Source: Polyporus tsugae
Lineage: Eukaryota; Basidiomycota; Agaricomycetes; Polyporales; Polyporaceae
NCBI GenBank assembly: GCA_024305745.1
Contig: JAHRBS010000003.1
Span: 868,001 to 932,000, forward strand
Direction of reading: 5' to 3'
Length of the DNA: 64,000 nucleotides
The notes under the pieces are model-generated. The model was given only the letters and a program-made list of their open reading frames with translations. It ran no database searches and was not told where the DNA came from. Below are positions 47,530 to 57,309 of this stretch, piece by piece (the first letter of the stretch is position 1; the number at the start of each line of letters is the position of its first letter). The position numbers and the translations under genes were made by a program.

Positions 47530-48869
47530 ATGGCCACTATTACGACACCCCTCACCGAGTTGTTCGGCATTAAGCACCCCGTCCTCCTCGCAGGTACGGA
47601 TCCCCGTGCCGCCCCCAGCCAGAACACGCTAGCTGACTGCCTTACCCGGCTACAGGCATGAACGTTGCGGCAGGCCCGGAGCTGGCGGCCGCCGTCTCCA
47701 ACGCTGGTGGACTCGGGGTCATTGGTGGGGTCAATTACACTCCCAAAATGCTTCGGTCACAAGTACGTATATCCTCACCTTGTCGTCATGGAAGGAGTAG
47801 GCTCACGCGAGCCGCGTCTCTTGTCCCCCTCCCTTTTACTCCGCTCCTTCGCACCGTAGATCAAGGTCATTAAGGATGCCCTTGTCGACAAGAACCTGCC
47901 TTTCGGCGTCGACCTCCTCCTCCCCCAAGTCGGTGGCAGCGCACGCAAGACGAATGTCAGTACCACTTTCCCTTCATCATCCGCGTAACCAGTTCGTGAT
48001 CGCGATCAGCTCACACACGCCCACAGTACGACTACACCAAGGGCCAGCTTCCCGAGCTTATTGACGTCATCATCGAAGAGAAAGCTTCCCTCTTCGTTTG
48101 CGCTGTCGGCGTCCCCCCGAAGTGGGCCGTCGAGAAGCTCCACAAGGCGGGCATCCCCGTCATGAACGTATGCGCCAATCCTGCCACATCCGCACTATAA
48201 CCCAACCTCACCTTGCCTTTGTAGATGGTCGGCCACCCGAAGCACGTCGCGAAGGCTCTCGACGCCGGCTGCGACCTTATCTGCGCCCAGGCGGGGGAGG
48301 GCGGCGGCCATACGGGCGACATCCCCGCGTCTATCCTCATCCCCGCCTGCGTCGACGTCTGCAAAGGACGCACCTCCCCTCTAACAGGGAAGCCCGTGTA
48401 CGTTATCGGTGCCGGCGCGGTTCTTGACGGCCGCTCGCTCGCCGCGAACCTCTCCTGGGGCGCACAGGCCGTCTGGGTCGGCACGCGCTTCGTCGCGAGC
48501 ACAGAGGCGGGTGCGCCGAAGGCGCACAAGGAGGCGGTGCTCAGCGCGGGCTACGAGGACGCGGTGACGACGCTCATCTACACCGGGCGGCCGCTGCGCG
48601 TGCGGCGGACGCCGTACATCGACGACTGGAACAACAACCGCCAGGCGGAGATCAAGGAGCTCACGGGCAAGGGCATCCTCCCCTACGAACACGACATGCA
48701 GCAGCACCCCGAGAAGGCGCGAGAGGCACACGCGTGGCTCATCGGGCGCGTCGCGGCGCTCATCGACGACGTGCTGCCCGCGAAGACAATCGTGGAGACG
48801 ATGGTGGGCGATGCGGCGAGGATTATTCAGGAGAACGCGGCGAGGGTGTCCGTGAAGGCTAAGCTATAG
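47530..48869 (+). CDS. Nitronate monooxygenase (2-nitropropane dioxygenase family)
   Basis: Five exons: 47530-47593, 47656-47762, 47860-47955, 48027-48167 and 48225-48869, giving 350 residues. An FMN-binding TIM barrel is shown by LTELFGIKHPVLLAGMNVAA, AAVSNAGGLGVIGG, LPFGVDLLLPQVGG, VIIEEKASLFVCAVGVPP, GCDLICAQAGEGGGHTGDIP (phosphate loop and the conserved His), VIGAGAVLDGRSLAANLSWG and AVWVGTRFVASTEA. The family oxidises nitronates, including the natural toxin propionate-3-nitronate, to carbonyl compounds using FMN and oxygen, so this is a detoxifying, nitrogen-releasing enzyme. No targeting signal is seen and it is probably cytosolic. The length fits the fungal class. GATA motifs upstream would suit nitrogen regulation. 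Confidence 0.93.
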
Positions 48870-50061
48870 GTGTGATATTTATGGTCGAACCTGGGATGTT
48901 ATCTCTCTTTGTGGACGCGTACACACTAATGCACATTTCCATCTGGATTTTGTAATCTTGCCGGAGACTAGTGGAGGCACAGAGCTCACTAGTTACCTAC
49001 AGTGCGAAGGTCCCAGTTCGTAGTGATCACTCGGGGAACATGAATGATGCTACGATGGTTGAAAAGTGCCAAGGTCGTGGCTCTTATCGCGGACAGTGAC
49101 TCGCCTGGTGCGGACCACGATCGTCCCAGCACACTGAGCGGCCTAAACGAGTTCCCCAAGTCACTTCCACACCTATCCGCCCCAGTCCGGTAAGCATCCT
49201 ACTCTCCTGCACATTACGGTACATGAATCTAATTCAGACTCGCTACATCTCATTCCACCCGCATCTTCTGCCTCGAAGCCGCTCCTATGTCAGGCCAGGA
49301 TTCTTCTGCTCCGGATCCAATCTCCACCCTCTTTCTCGCTTTGGAATGAATCTGGTACGAGCGCCCAGAGAGATAGCTACGCCGTCTCGGACGCCTCATC
49401 GGTAGCAATCCTATCACTGCCTCGACGCCTAGCGACCTAGTGCACTTTCGCCCCTCAATACGATGCCGCCCCCGCCCCCTCCCCCGCCGTGATGGGTTGC
49501 GAGAGAGGCGACGGTCAGCTCTACATCACTGTCTACCCCGAGCTGCAACGGTTCGTGCCGAAGTTGATGGATCTCGTGAAGTCACTTCCGAATGCCTCCT
49601 CCGAGCCCGCCGTGCCGGACCCCTCGCAGAAATTCGAGGTCGAGCCGTTGAAGTCCTTGGAGACCGTTACTACCGAGCACCAGATAATCGTCACAGCGTA
49701 TCGCGCTTGCCTGACGCGGACTCGCCAAGTGCAGCTTCCGCATTGATCTACACTGGTGTCCGCCGCCTACGATGGACAACGGTATCCTCAAGATCTTCAG
49801 AGACGCGCTGGCGGAGGACCATGCTACGACCGTTGAGCAGCAGACGAGGAAACACAATCAAGACCGTGTATTATGGGACATAGAGTTCCCGCCGGGCCAG
49901 TAAGCCCTGTTCCTGTATCTAACTGTGTCTTTTCTTTGATGCGCTTCGTATCGAAGGATTATATGTATGTAACCCATCTGAGTAGACGATGACTGTAGTA
50001 ATCCAATGACAGTACATGTGATACATGACGATCCAAAGCTGATACGAAAATCTGGACAGAA
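48870..50061. other. Intergenic with possible small gene remnants
   Basis: Two short + frames look protein-like: 49492-49746 (GDGQLYITVYPELQRFVPKL) and 49772-49903 (MDNGILKIFRDALAEDHATT, ending at TAA). They are in different frames and no convincing intron joins them. They could be exons or relics of one small unrecognised gene; I do not assign a product. Confidence 0.3.
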
Positions 50062-51156
50062 TCAATCAAACTTGAGCGAAATCTACGCAGTTGTCAGCAA
50101 CTTGAAACTCTAGCACAAGTTTGTAATTTCGACTTTACGTACCGCGGCGATCCTCTTATCTATCTCCGGTTTCGTGTTCTGTGCGAAGAGGCGCATATGG
50201 TTGTGCACCACCTCCTTACAGCATTGGCATTTGCTCCCTTCTCTGAATGCGTCTTCGTACAACTCTTCCCCAACGCTGACTGCCTCTGCACACGGTCTGT
50301 CTTGTAGCGCAGAAGCCATGCGTTTGAGGTGCGTAGCAAACCATGCGCTGAAGATATATACGGGTTTGGCATCCTTGAGGTGGTATTTGGTGCGAGTCGG
50401 GTCCTGGGGACAGGTACAGCCGACCGTTGTCCTCTTGAACGCCCACCCGCTATCCGAAAGCCAGGTGAGATCCTTCGTCATGTCTTTCAGTGCGGCAGCA
50501 CATTGACTCCGATACTCGCAGAGACGACGGTACGCGGTGCCACCCACGTCCTTGAGTTCTTTGAGGTGCCCGTCGGCGGCGGCGGGTGTCGAGAGGGAAA
50601 GGAGGCTTCGCGCGGCAGTGGTCATGACCGGACGTAAATCGTAGCGAGCCCCAAGGGTGTACACACGTAGCGGCTCCAATGTATCCACGTATTTGATTAG
50701 GAGATTGCTGATCGCCAAAATGACTCCGTCCATTTGGTACTTGTGTGCCGCAGCGAGCGCTGACTTTAGCTCCTCCAGCCCGACCGTGGGTCCGACGCCA
50801 AGGTAGTACGGAGGGGGATAGCTGAACCGGAGCAGCGACCGCAACGTGGAGCTGTTTTCCTGGATTTCAACAACGGGCACGGATGGGTGGAAATGAGATT
50901 GGGGTTCGGCCGCAGCCGGGGACTCGGATTGCTGGTCAGGTTGTGCGAACACAAACATGTCCTCGAAGACGGGCGACGTCTCTGCAAGTATGCACTTCCA
51001 GACGTGGAATTCGACGTTATCCGACGTGCGCAGGATAAGGTCCGTAGTCTTCTTGTCGAAAGGAGGGTCCGCTGTGCGGATAGGGGTTGGAGACGGCGGT
51101 TTGAGAGGGTTCGAATCGGCTGCAGGATTCGTTGGCGGCCCTTGTTCGTGGTCCAT
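50062..51156 (-). CDS. Single-BTB/POZ protein, subfamily D
   Basis: Exons 51156-50143 and 50082-50062 give 344 residues. A Pro-rich leader is followed by the BTB fold at about residues 28-145 (ADPPFDKKTTDLILRTSD, FHVWKCILAETSPVFEDMF, LRSLLRFSYPPP). Helices follow (ALAAAHKYQMDGVILAISNL, TAYRRLCEYRSQ), then GWAFKRTTVGCTC, SAWFATHLKRMASAL, the SKCQCCKE pair and a last helix. The final intron (60 bases, GTACGT..GCGTAG, phase 0) leaves the tail ISLKFD; the near-identical tail ISLKLN in 55780-56903 supports it. Function is unknown beyond BTB-mediated interaction. The CTC and CxxC cysteines could bind a metal. Confidence 0.88.
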
Positions 51157-51797
51157 TGATGGCTCAGACTGGGAATGTCAGCTTAGACACTCGAAGCACT
51201 GCCAATTGCACTCACTCTTCTCTCCCGCGGTTTATAGAATAGACTTCGCAGGGCGAGGAAGGCTGTGCGCATGCCACTAGGATTTAGGTCTTCAGTGACT
51301 TAACAGCGATCGGATTCCAGTCTGCTTGGCTTACTGATTGGCTTCCTCCATGGTGTGCATAGATGTGACGATGGGGGCGGTAAATAGCGTCAGGTACTTA
51401 GTAGGGACGTTGGGAGGAATCGTACGTACGTAGAGGGGCTCGGTGAGTACTCACCGCAGCGACGGCAAATTCCAGAGCCCCTTTAGCCACGGTCGACGAG
51501 CCGACATCACCGGCACTGGATATCTTTCGACGTATTGCTGGGCAGATACGCGAGTGACGAGTCCGGCCACTATGCTCGCAATCGATATGGGCGATCCGAG
51601 TTCTATATCTCGCAGTCCGCTGCGGCCGTAAGATATGATACTATACGTGGTACGATGCGGTATGGAGAGAGACAGCAGTACATGGCACCACTAGGTATGC
51701 CCAAACGAGTACTTAGGGTCGAATCAGTTGGGCAAAGGAAGAAACCGACACTCGTCGACTCACCAGTCCGCCAATCAATCAGTCGCCTCCGTCTGCG
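51157..51797. other. Intergenic between two - strand BTB genes
   Basis: Promoter of the gene starting at 51156 and 3' region of the gene ending at 51798. No coding signal is recognised. Confidence 0.5.
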
Positions 51798-52997
51798 TCA
51801 AGTTGAAACCGTCAACGCCTCGATCTCCTCCGGCGTCTTGCCCCAATGTTTGACCGTGACCCCCATCATGTCTGGCAGCCTCCCGAAGATCTCGAAGTGC
51901 TGGTCCTTTTGCCGCCCACCCTTCCCGAGCATCTCGAAGCAGCGCGGGCACAGCTCGCGCTGCGTGTCCGCCCACTCGACGTACGACGTCCACGTCCAGT
52001 CCCAGCGGAGCGAGTACAGCACCGTCCCGTCCTCGAGCTTCTTCAGCAACCCCACCAGTACGCCCGCGCACACGTCGCGGCGCATACACTCTGGGTGGAC
52101 ATCCTGGCGGAGAATCCGGAACGTCGCCTGGACGTTCGCCTCGAGCAGCTTCGCCCGCCCGACTATGCAGCGCACGAGGTCCGCGGGCGACAGCGTCTCG
52201 CGCGTGCCGTCCTCGCGCGCGAAGCCGTCCGCGATCTCGGTCTCGAGCAGGCAGCAGGCCATGAGTGCGCCGGGGAGCATCTTGTCGTGCCCGAGGAGGC
52301 GCGCGAAGTTGACCACGCCGATCGCGTGAATGCGCTCGAAGTTGGGCGGGGAGATGCAGGTCGAGTTGTCCCGCCAGCCCTCGAAGTTGTCGTGGTAGAA
52401 ACGCTTGAGGTAGGCGACGCAGCGCTCGAGGAGCTTCTCGCACTGGTACTTGTGCGACAGGCGGATGATGGAGGAGAGTTGGTAGTAGGTTGGATCAGAG
52501 AGGCCGCCGAAGCTGCGAATTGTATGGAGGACATGGGAGTGAGCGGCAAATTTAGGCACGGAATCAACGGCAACGTACGACACAGAGTGTCCTGTGAATA
52601 TCCGGAGGAAGTGGCGTAGATCTGGAAGGGAGTCACCGTGGAGGTGCACAGTGGCGCAGGGTGTGCTAAACGTGTTTTGGGGGGAAGGAGTGTCAGAAGA
52701 AGGGGGTTGAGGGAGCGAAAGCATGTCTTTGAAGACAAGTGACTGCGCAATTAGAGGGCCCTTGTAGATGCGAAATTCGACGTTGTTCGCGACGAGGAGA
52801 AGGTTGCCATCTTCGAACCACAGTTCTTCGTCTCGCTTTAGCGGCTGGCCATCAGGAGTAGCCCTAGTCTTTGCAATGGTGTCGTCGTTAGACTTTCCAA
52901 CCTGCTGAGGAGGGCCGAGAAAGACTCTTGCACTCTGGGAAGCTGTTGCACGACCTTTCTCTGCAGCAAGTCTATCGATCTGAGACACGGATGTCAC
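51798..52997 (-). CDS. Single-BTB/POZ protein, subfamily E (widespread agaricomycete type)
   Basis: An uninterrupted 399-residue frame. The BTB domain lies at about residues 55-215 with the opening RDEELWFEDGNLLLVANNVE, then FRIYKGPLIAQSLVFKDMLS, a long insertion, LPDLRHFLRIF, and the second half LSSIIRLSHKYQCEKLLERC. This wording is shared by the commonest BTB family of mushrooms and differs from the other BTB genes here. The C-terminal half is helical, with DLVRCIVGRAKLLEANVQAT and a CPRCFEML cysteine pair, then a tail GKTPEEIEALTVST. Unlike its neighbours it needs no terminal intron. It is divergent from the gene at 53914. Function is unknown. Confidence 0.88.
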   Translation of the reverse strand: MTSVSQIDRLAAEKGRATASQSARVFLGPPQQVGKSNDDTIAKTRATPDGQPLKRDEELWFEDGNLLLVANNVEFRIYKGPLIAQSLVFKDMLSLPQPPSSDTPSPQNTFSTPCATVHLHGDSLPDLRHFLRIFTGHSVSYVAVDSVPKFAAHSHVLHTIRSFGGLSDPTYYQLSSIIRLSHKYQCEKLLERCVAYLKRFYHDNFEGWRDNSTCISPPNFERIHAIGVVNFARLLGHDKMLPGALMACCLLETEIADGFAREDGTRETLSPADLVRCIVGRAKLLEANVQATFRILRQDVHPECMRRDVCAGVLVGLLKKLEDGTVLYSLRWDWTWTSYVEWADTQRELCPRCFEMLGKGGRQKDQHFEIFGRLPDMMGVTVKHWGKTPEEIEALTVST

Positions 52998-53913
52998 GAT
53001 ATCAAGCTGACTACTATGATTATCGTTGGCAACTTGAGTGGTATCGTGCCCTGTTTCGTTTGCTGAGGGATCGAATGCTACGTCCTCGTCCCCGCGCTCA
53101 GATGATGACGAGGTCTCAGTGCCGTATTGACTTGATTCTGGGGTTACATACGATTGTTGACGAGCGTTGTCGGGATGGGTGAGTGGTAGCTCTAGGATCT
53201 GAAAGAAACCGCGGGTTTTGCCAATCAGTGGCGAGAAGGATTGCTGAGCAGATGCATCCTCGTTATCAATGGAAGCAGAGATCTAACAGCCGAGGGAACT
53301 CACCAGAATAGATAATACCGTAATGAAAATCTCGAGCAGTTGCCACATCGTTTGCCAGTGGGAGAGCTCGAGGTACCGGTAGACTCGTAGAGGCGACCGT
53401 CTTGAACCGTGACTGACAGTCGTCTAATATGGTCCGAGAGACTTTAACAGGTGTAGCAGTCCCGTCCGAGTCGTCGGATTGACTCGAGTGCTTATAGAAC
53501 GTACTAGCCCTTGAAGCTTGAAGCTTGAAGCTTGAAGACGGACTCGGGTGGTTGTACAGTGGTGGCACAAGCTGCTGGGTACAAGTCCGAGTCATGCGCG
53601 CGTGTATCGTCAACCACGCGTCGGCAAAGCGCTCGTTGGGCGCCCGTCACCCGGGCCTTTGACACAACTGAACTTGCAATCGTTTGCCAGTGACCAGTGT
53701 GCGTCGTGCGAGCCGGAGTCAGGAGGCAAAGGGAGAAGGTCTGTCAGAATTCCACGCCGATTCTAATGCGGCAACAAGTGCTCACCGACTCGAGTCAGCC
53801 CCTCTACGCCTGAGGTACGTCTCCTACCAATTCCTTACATTGTCACTACCAAGTACTTCGCGCCCTTTGTCGTCCACCCATCACACACTTACGTACCATT
53901 GAAGACACCAATC
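52998..53913. promoter_or_regulatory. Divergent region between two BTB genes
   Basis: No gene is supported. It contains the CTTGAAG repeat at 53510-53537 and the 5' UTR exon of the gene whose split start codon begins at 53914. Confidence 0.45.
53510..53537. repeat. (CTTGAAG)n heptanucleotide repeat, locus 2
   Basis: Four exact 7-base units; same unit as at 20874-20900. Confidence 0.95.
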
Positions 53914-55077
53914 AGTAAGTAAAGCATCGTGGAATCCGACCACTGTCAAGTCACTAAGACCCGAACTCCTAGTGGCACAAACTCTTACAGCTACAACGAC
54001 CTCATCGAGACCGGGGGAAGTACTAGAAAGTGCGCAAGTGGCGTCGTTGGTCGATGCCGACCCGCCTTTCAACAAACCCTCTGCCGACCTCATCCTGAGA
54101 ACTCCAGACAATGTCAATTTCCATATCTGGAAGTGCATTCTCGAGGAGGTATCCCCTATCTTCGCCGACATGTTCACGCTTGGTGGGCAGCAATCCAAGG
54201 CCAATGTGAACAGTAACGACGACAATGGCCAGGTCACAACTACGGAGTCAGGCGTCACTCCTTGCATTGATGTCCCGGAGTCGAGTGTTGTCCTTCAGCA
54301 TCTTCTCCTGACCTTCTACCCTCCACCGAACTTCCTGTTCACCTCACTCGACGAACTCAGGCCGGTCATTGCCACAGCTCACAAGTACCAGATGGACCCC
54401 ATCATCGACATTATTAACAACATTCTCAGCTATGACTTCGCGAAGGGGGAACCTTTGCGCGTATTTTGCATCGCGACGCTGTATGACCTGCCACTCGCTC
54501 AGGAAGCCGGCGCGCGCTGGTTTATGGCCCTTTCAGCTACCGCTGCGGCCGAAGCCCACGTCGATGAGCTTCGGGATATCGACGCAGAGGCATACCATCG
54601 ACTTCTGGCGTGCCGCAGAGACTGCATCGCCGATCTCGCGGAGGTGTTGAAGGGACTCTCTTGGTTCCCAGATGGCTTTTGGGTCTTCACCAACAGCGCT
54701 CATTGCTCCTGCGGGTACGAGCACAATCATATACTCCGGGGGCAAGATGGCGCGGGAGTGCAGCGTAGCATCAAGCGGTGGTTTCTTACGAGCTATCAGC
54801 GCATTGCCGCTGTCTTGCTTGACAAGCCTTCATGTGCATCTCTGGAGGACCCAGCGCTATGCGACCAAGCCTGGAAGGATGTCGTGTCCTGTGCTACCTG
54901 TCGCGGGCTGGTGCACGATCACATGAGGAGTTTCGTCAAGTCGCTCGGGGACCATGTCGAAGAGAGGGTTTCCAAGGTGAGTGAAGCGACTTGTTCATGG
55001 TACTTCGACGGCTAATTATGACTGGGTCGGTGACTCCGGCCCTGCAGATCACGACGAACATGCTCTGCCCTTCATGA
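53914..55077 (+). CDS. Single-BTB/POZ protein, subfamily D, start codon built by splicing
   Basis: Exons 53914 (one base), 53973-54976 and 55048-55077 give 344 residues. The main frame has no ATG before the BTB core. The upstream exon ends ATCA|GTAAGT and the acceptor is CCTAG|TGGCACAA, so splicing joins A to TG and yields ATG GCA CAA. The paralogue at 55780 also has an intron ending just before its ATG. The BTB fold is at about residues 28-140 (ADPPFNKPSADLILRTPD, FHIWKCILEEVSPIFADMF, LQHLLLTFYPPP), then FWVFTNSAHCSCG, SCATC and a terminal helix. The last intron (71 bases, GTGAGT..CTGCAG, phase 0) gives the tail ITTNMLCPS. Function is unknown. Confidence 0.85.
53915..53972 (+). other. Intron that splits the start codon
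   Basis: 58 bases, GTAAGT at 53915, TCACTAAGAC branch-like sequence, acceptor CTCCTAG ending at 53972. The A of ATG is base 53914; TG are 53973-53974. Confidence 0.75.
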
Positions 55078-55779
55078 AGGCAAATGGGCAGTCGTGCTTA
55101 TGATATCCTACTGCTTGTATCCGTTAAGCCGGGCCATGTATCTTGCCTTTATTTTCGAGTACTCGCGGGCGGGATTGGAGCGCGCGCGGGTGGGCGTGGG
55201 GCATGTTGGCTTACGGAGGAGGTGTAGAGGGGACTGCGGGGGAGCCAGGCTGGCGTGCGAGCTCGTAGGACGTACGCGGCGCGCGGATTCGGAAGCAGTA
55301 CGTAGTACATAGTAGCAGCGCCCCCTGTATCTATTTTTGTCGACCCGAATACTTAGACCGCACTCATCCTACCGAATAGTGCGAGACGAGCGGAGCGTCG
55401 GGGCTTCCTGGGTCGATTATGACCTTTTCCTATCTTTTTGTGGCAGGCAGACAACGGGAAACAGAACAGTTTCGAACGAATAAGATCACAATATACAGCA
55501 AAATTCGTAGGCCCCCATCTCGCTTTTTGTCTCCGTATCTGACGATTCCCGTCTTGTTCTACGGAATACAGCCAAATACAACAGACATATTCGACGGGAA
55601 AAGATTACAAAGGTCGGAAATAGGAGGGGTTTTCACTGGGGCTCAGGAGTCCTCGAACAGCATTCTTTCTCTCTCCCAAAGCTCATCTGATAGACCACAG
55701 ACTTATCAGAGTGAGTACACACTGCAAACCTCAGTAGTTCTCTAGCCTTCAAACATGGAAACTAACATCTTCCACCAGC
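55078..55779. promoter_or_regulatory. Promoter and 5' UTR intron of the next BTB gene
   Basis: No gene. A 5' UTR intron at 55711-55778 (GTGAGT..CACCAG) ends one base before the start codon at 55780. Confidence 0.55.
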
Positions 55780-56903
55780 ATGATATCAATGGATCACAAG
55801 GCTGAGGAGCCGGCGCCAACGAGTCCCACAGTCAATTCACCCCTCCCCATTGATGGTCTTCTCCCTATCCCCACAGCAGACCCCCCTTTCGACAAGAAGA
55901 CTGCAGACCTTATTCTGCAGACGTCGGATAACGTCGCATTTCATGTCTGGAAATGTATCCTTGCCGAGGCGTCACCCGTTTTCGATGACATGTTTGTGCT
56001 CGGGCAGCCTCAGCATGGCCAGCAATCTCGGGCGGATACAACCGACTCGAAGGGAGCGGAATCCTCTCCCTTCCATCCACCAATCTCCGTCATTGAGGTC
56101 CCGGAGGACTGCGCGACATTGCGGCTGCTGCTGCGGTGGATTTACCCTCCTTCACACCATAGTCGTCCCAGCGGCAAATTTGAGCTGAAGCTGGAGCTCA
56201 AGGACCTGAAGCCAGTCCTTGCCGCGGCACACAAGTACAAAATGGACGGCGTAGTGTTGGAGATCACCAATATCCTCATCAATGACTGTCGTAAAATGGG
56301 GCCGGTACGGGTATACGCTATTGGAGATCGCTACAATTTACCCGAGGTCATCCAAGCGGCTGCGCGATCTTTCCTGTCCCTATCCACATCCGCCGCCAAC
56401 GCTTACGTCGAAGAACTTGAGGACATCAGTGGTGGTGCATATCAACGTCTCTGCGAGTATCGGAGGCAATGCGTTGCTACTCTGGTGGAGATGACGAAGG
56501 ATCTAACCTGGCTTGCGAATGGCGGATGGACCTTCAAGAGGACCTCAGCCAGTTGCACCTGCGTCGCAGACCTAGTTGGCACGAAGTATCGCTTCAAGGG
56601 TGTCGATACAGAATATGTTCTCAGCGCGTGGTTCACTGGGCACTGCCAACGCATGGCTTCGCAGCTGCAGGACAGGCCGGGGCTAGAGGCTACTGCAGAC
56701 GAGCGCGAGGAGTTGTGCGAGCTGGCACTGCAAGAGGCGAGCAAATGCTTGCATTGTCGGGAGGTAGTGCACAACCATATGCGTATTTTTACAATCCACT
56801 GGAAAAGAGAGATAGTCCGGAGGATCGGCGCGGTACGTGAACCACAACGTATCTCTCTCGGAGCCTGCTGACGACAACGCAGATCTCGCTGAAGTTGAAT
56901 TAG
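55780..56903 (+). CDS. Single-BTB/POZ protein, subfamily D
   Basis: Exons 55780-56832 and 56883-56903 give 357 residues. The BTB fold lies at about residues 32-155 (ADPPFDKKTADLILQTSD, FHVWKCILAEASPVFDDMF, LRLLLRWIYPPS). Then come AAAHKYKMDGVVLEITNI, GAYQRLCEYRRQ, GWTFKRTSASCTC, SAWFTGHCQRMASQL, the SKCLHCRE pair and a closing helix. The last intron (50 bases, GTACGT..ACGCAG, phase 0) leaves ISLKLN. The gene is very close in sequence and plan to 50062-51156. The first in-frame ATG is at 55780 and a second (MDHKAEEPA) lies three codons on and matches MDHEQGPPT of the relative, so either may be used. Confidence 0.88.
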
Positions 56904-57309
56904 TTAGTTGGACTTGGATTCATATCATGGTAGCTTTGGATGTACATACTGCATGAAAACACACAGAAACAGTAGGCCCTCGTGGAAGGTTCAAACCCTT
57001 CAGGAAGTTGACCGAGATGTGAGCCTGACGTTCGGCCGGAGATGTGCGAGTGCGGTGCCAGATCCCATGCAAGAGGAGAAGGAAACAAGCAAGGAGGACC
57101 AAAGCAAACCTTACATGTTCAAGTTGTCCGTTTATGTGCGATCTTTGAGTGAGTTAACAAGGCAATTACAGCGAGCGCGAGATAATTCCTGACATAACTT
57201 ATCATAAACAACCGAATGTCCAATGTCCAACGGAAATGACAACATCCACCTAAGCGAAGACCAAAGCACCACATACTTTACCAGCGCGGCGCTCCGACCC
57301 GGAGGATCA
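56904..57309. other. Intergenic, convergent gene ends
   Basis: No gene. A T-arm-like hairpin near 56987 is not part of a full tRNA. Confidence 0.5.

Noticed and set aside
56980..57010. T-arm-like sequence GAAGG-TTCAAAC-CCTTC suggesting a tRNA
   Set aside because: No matching acceptor 5' strand, D arm or anticodon arm can be placed upstream, so it is an isolated hairpin.
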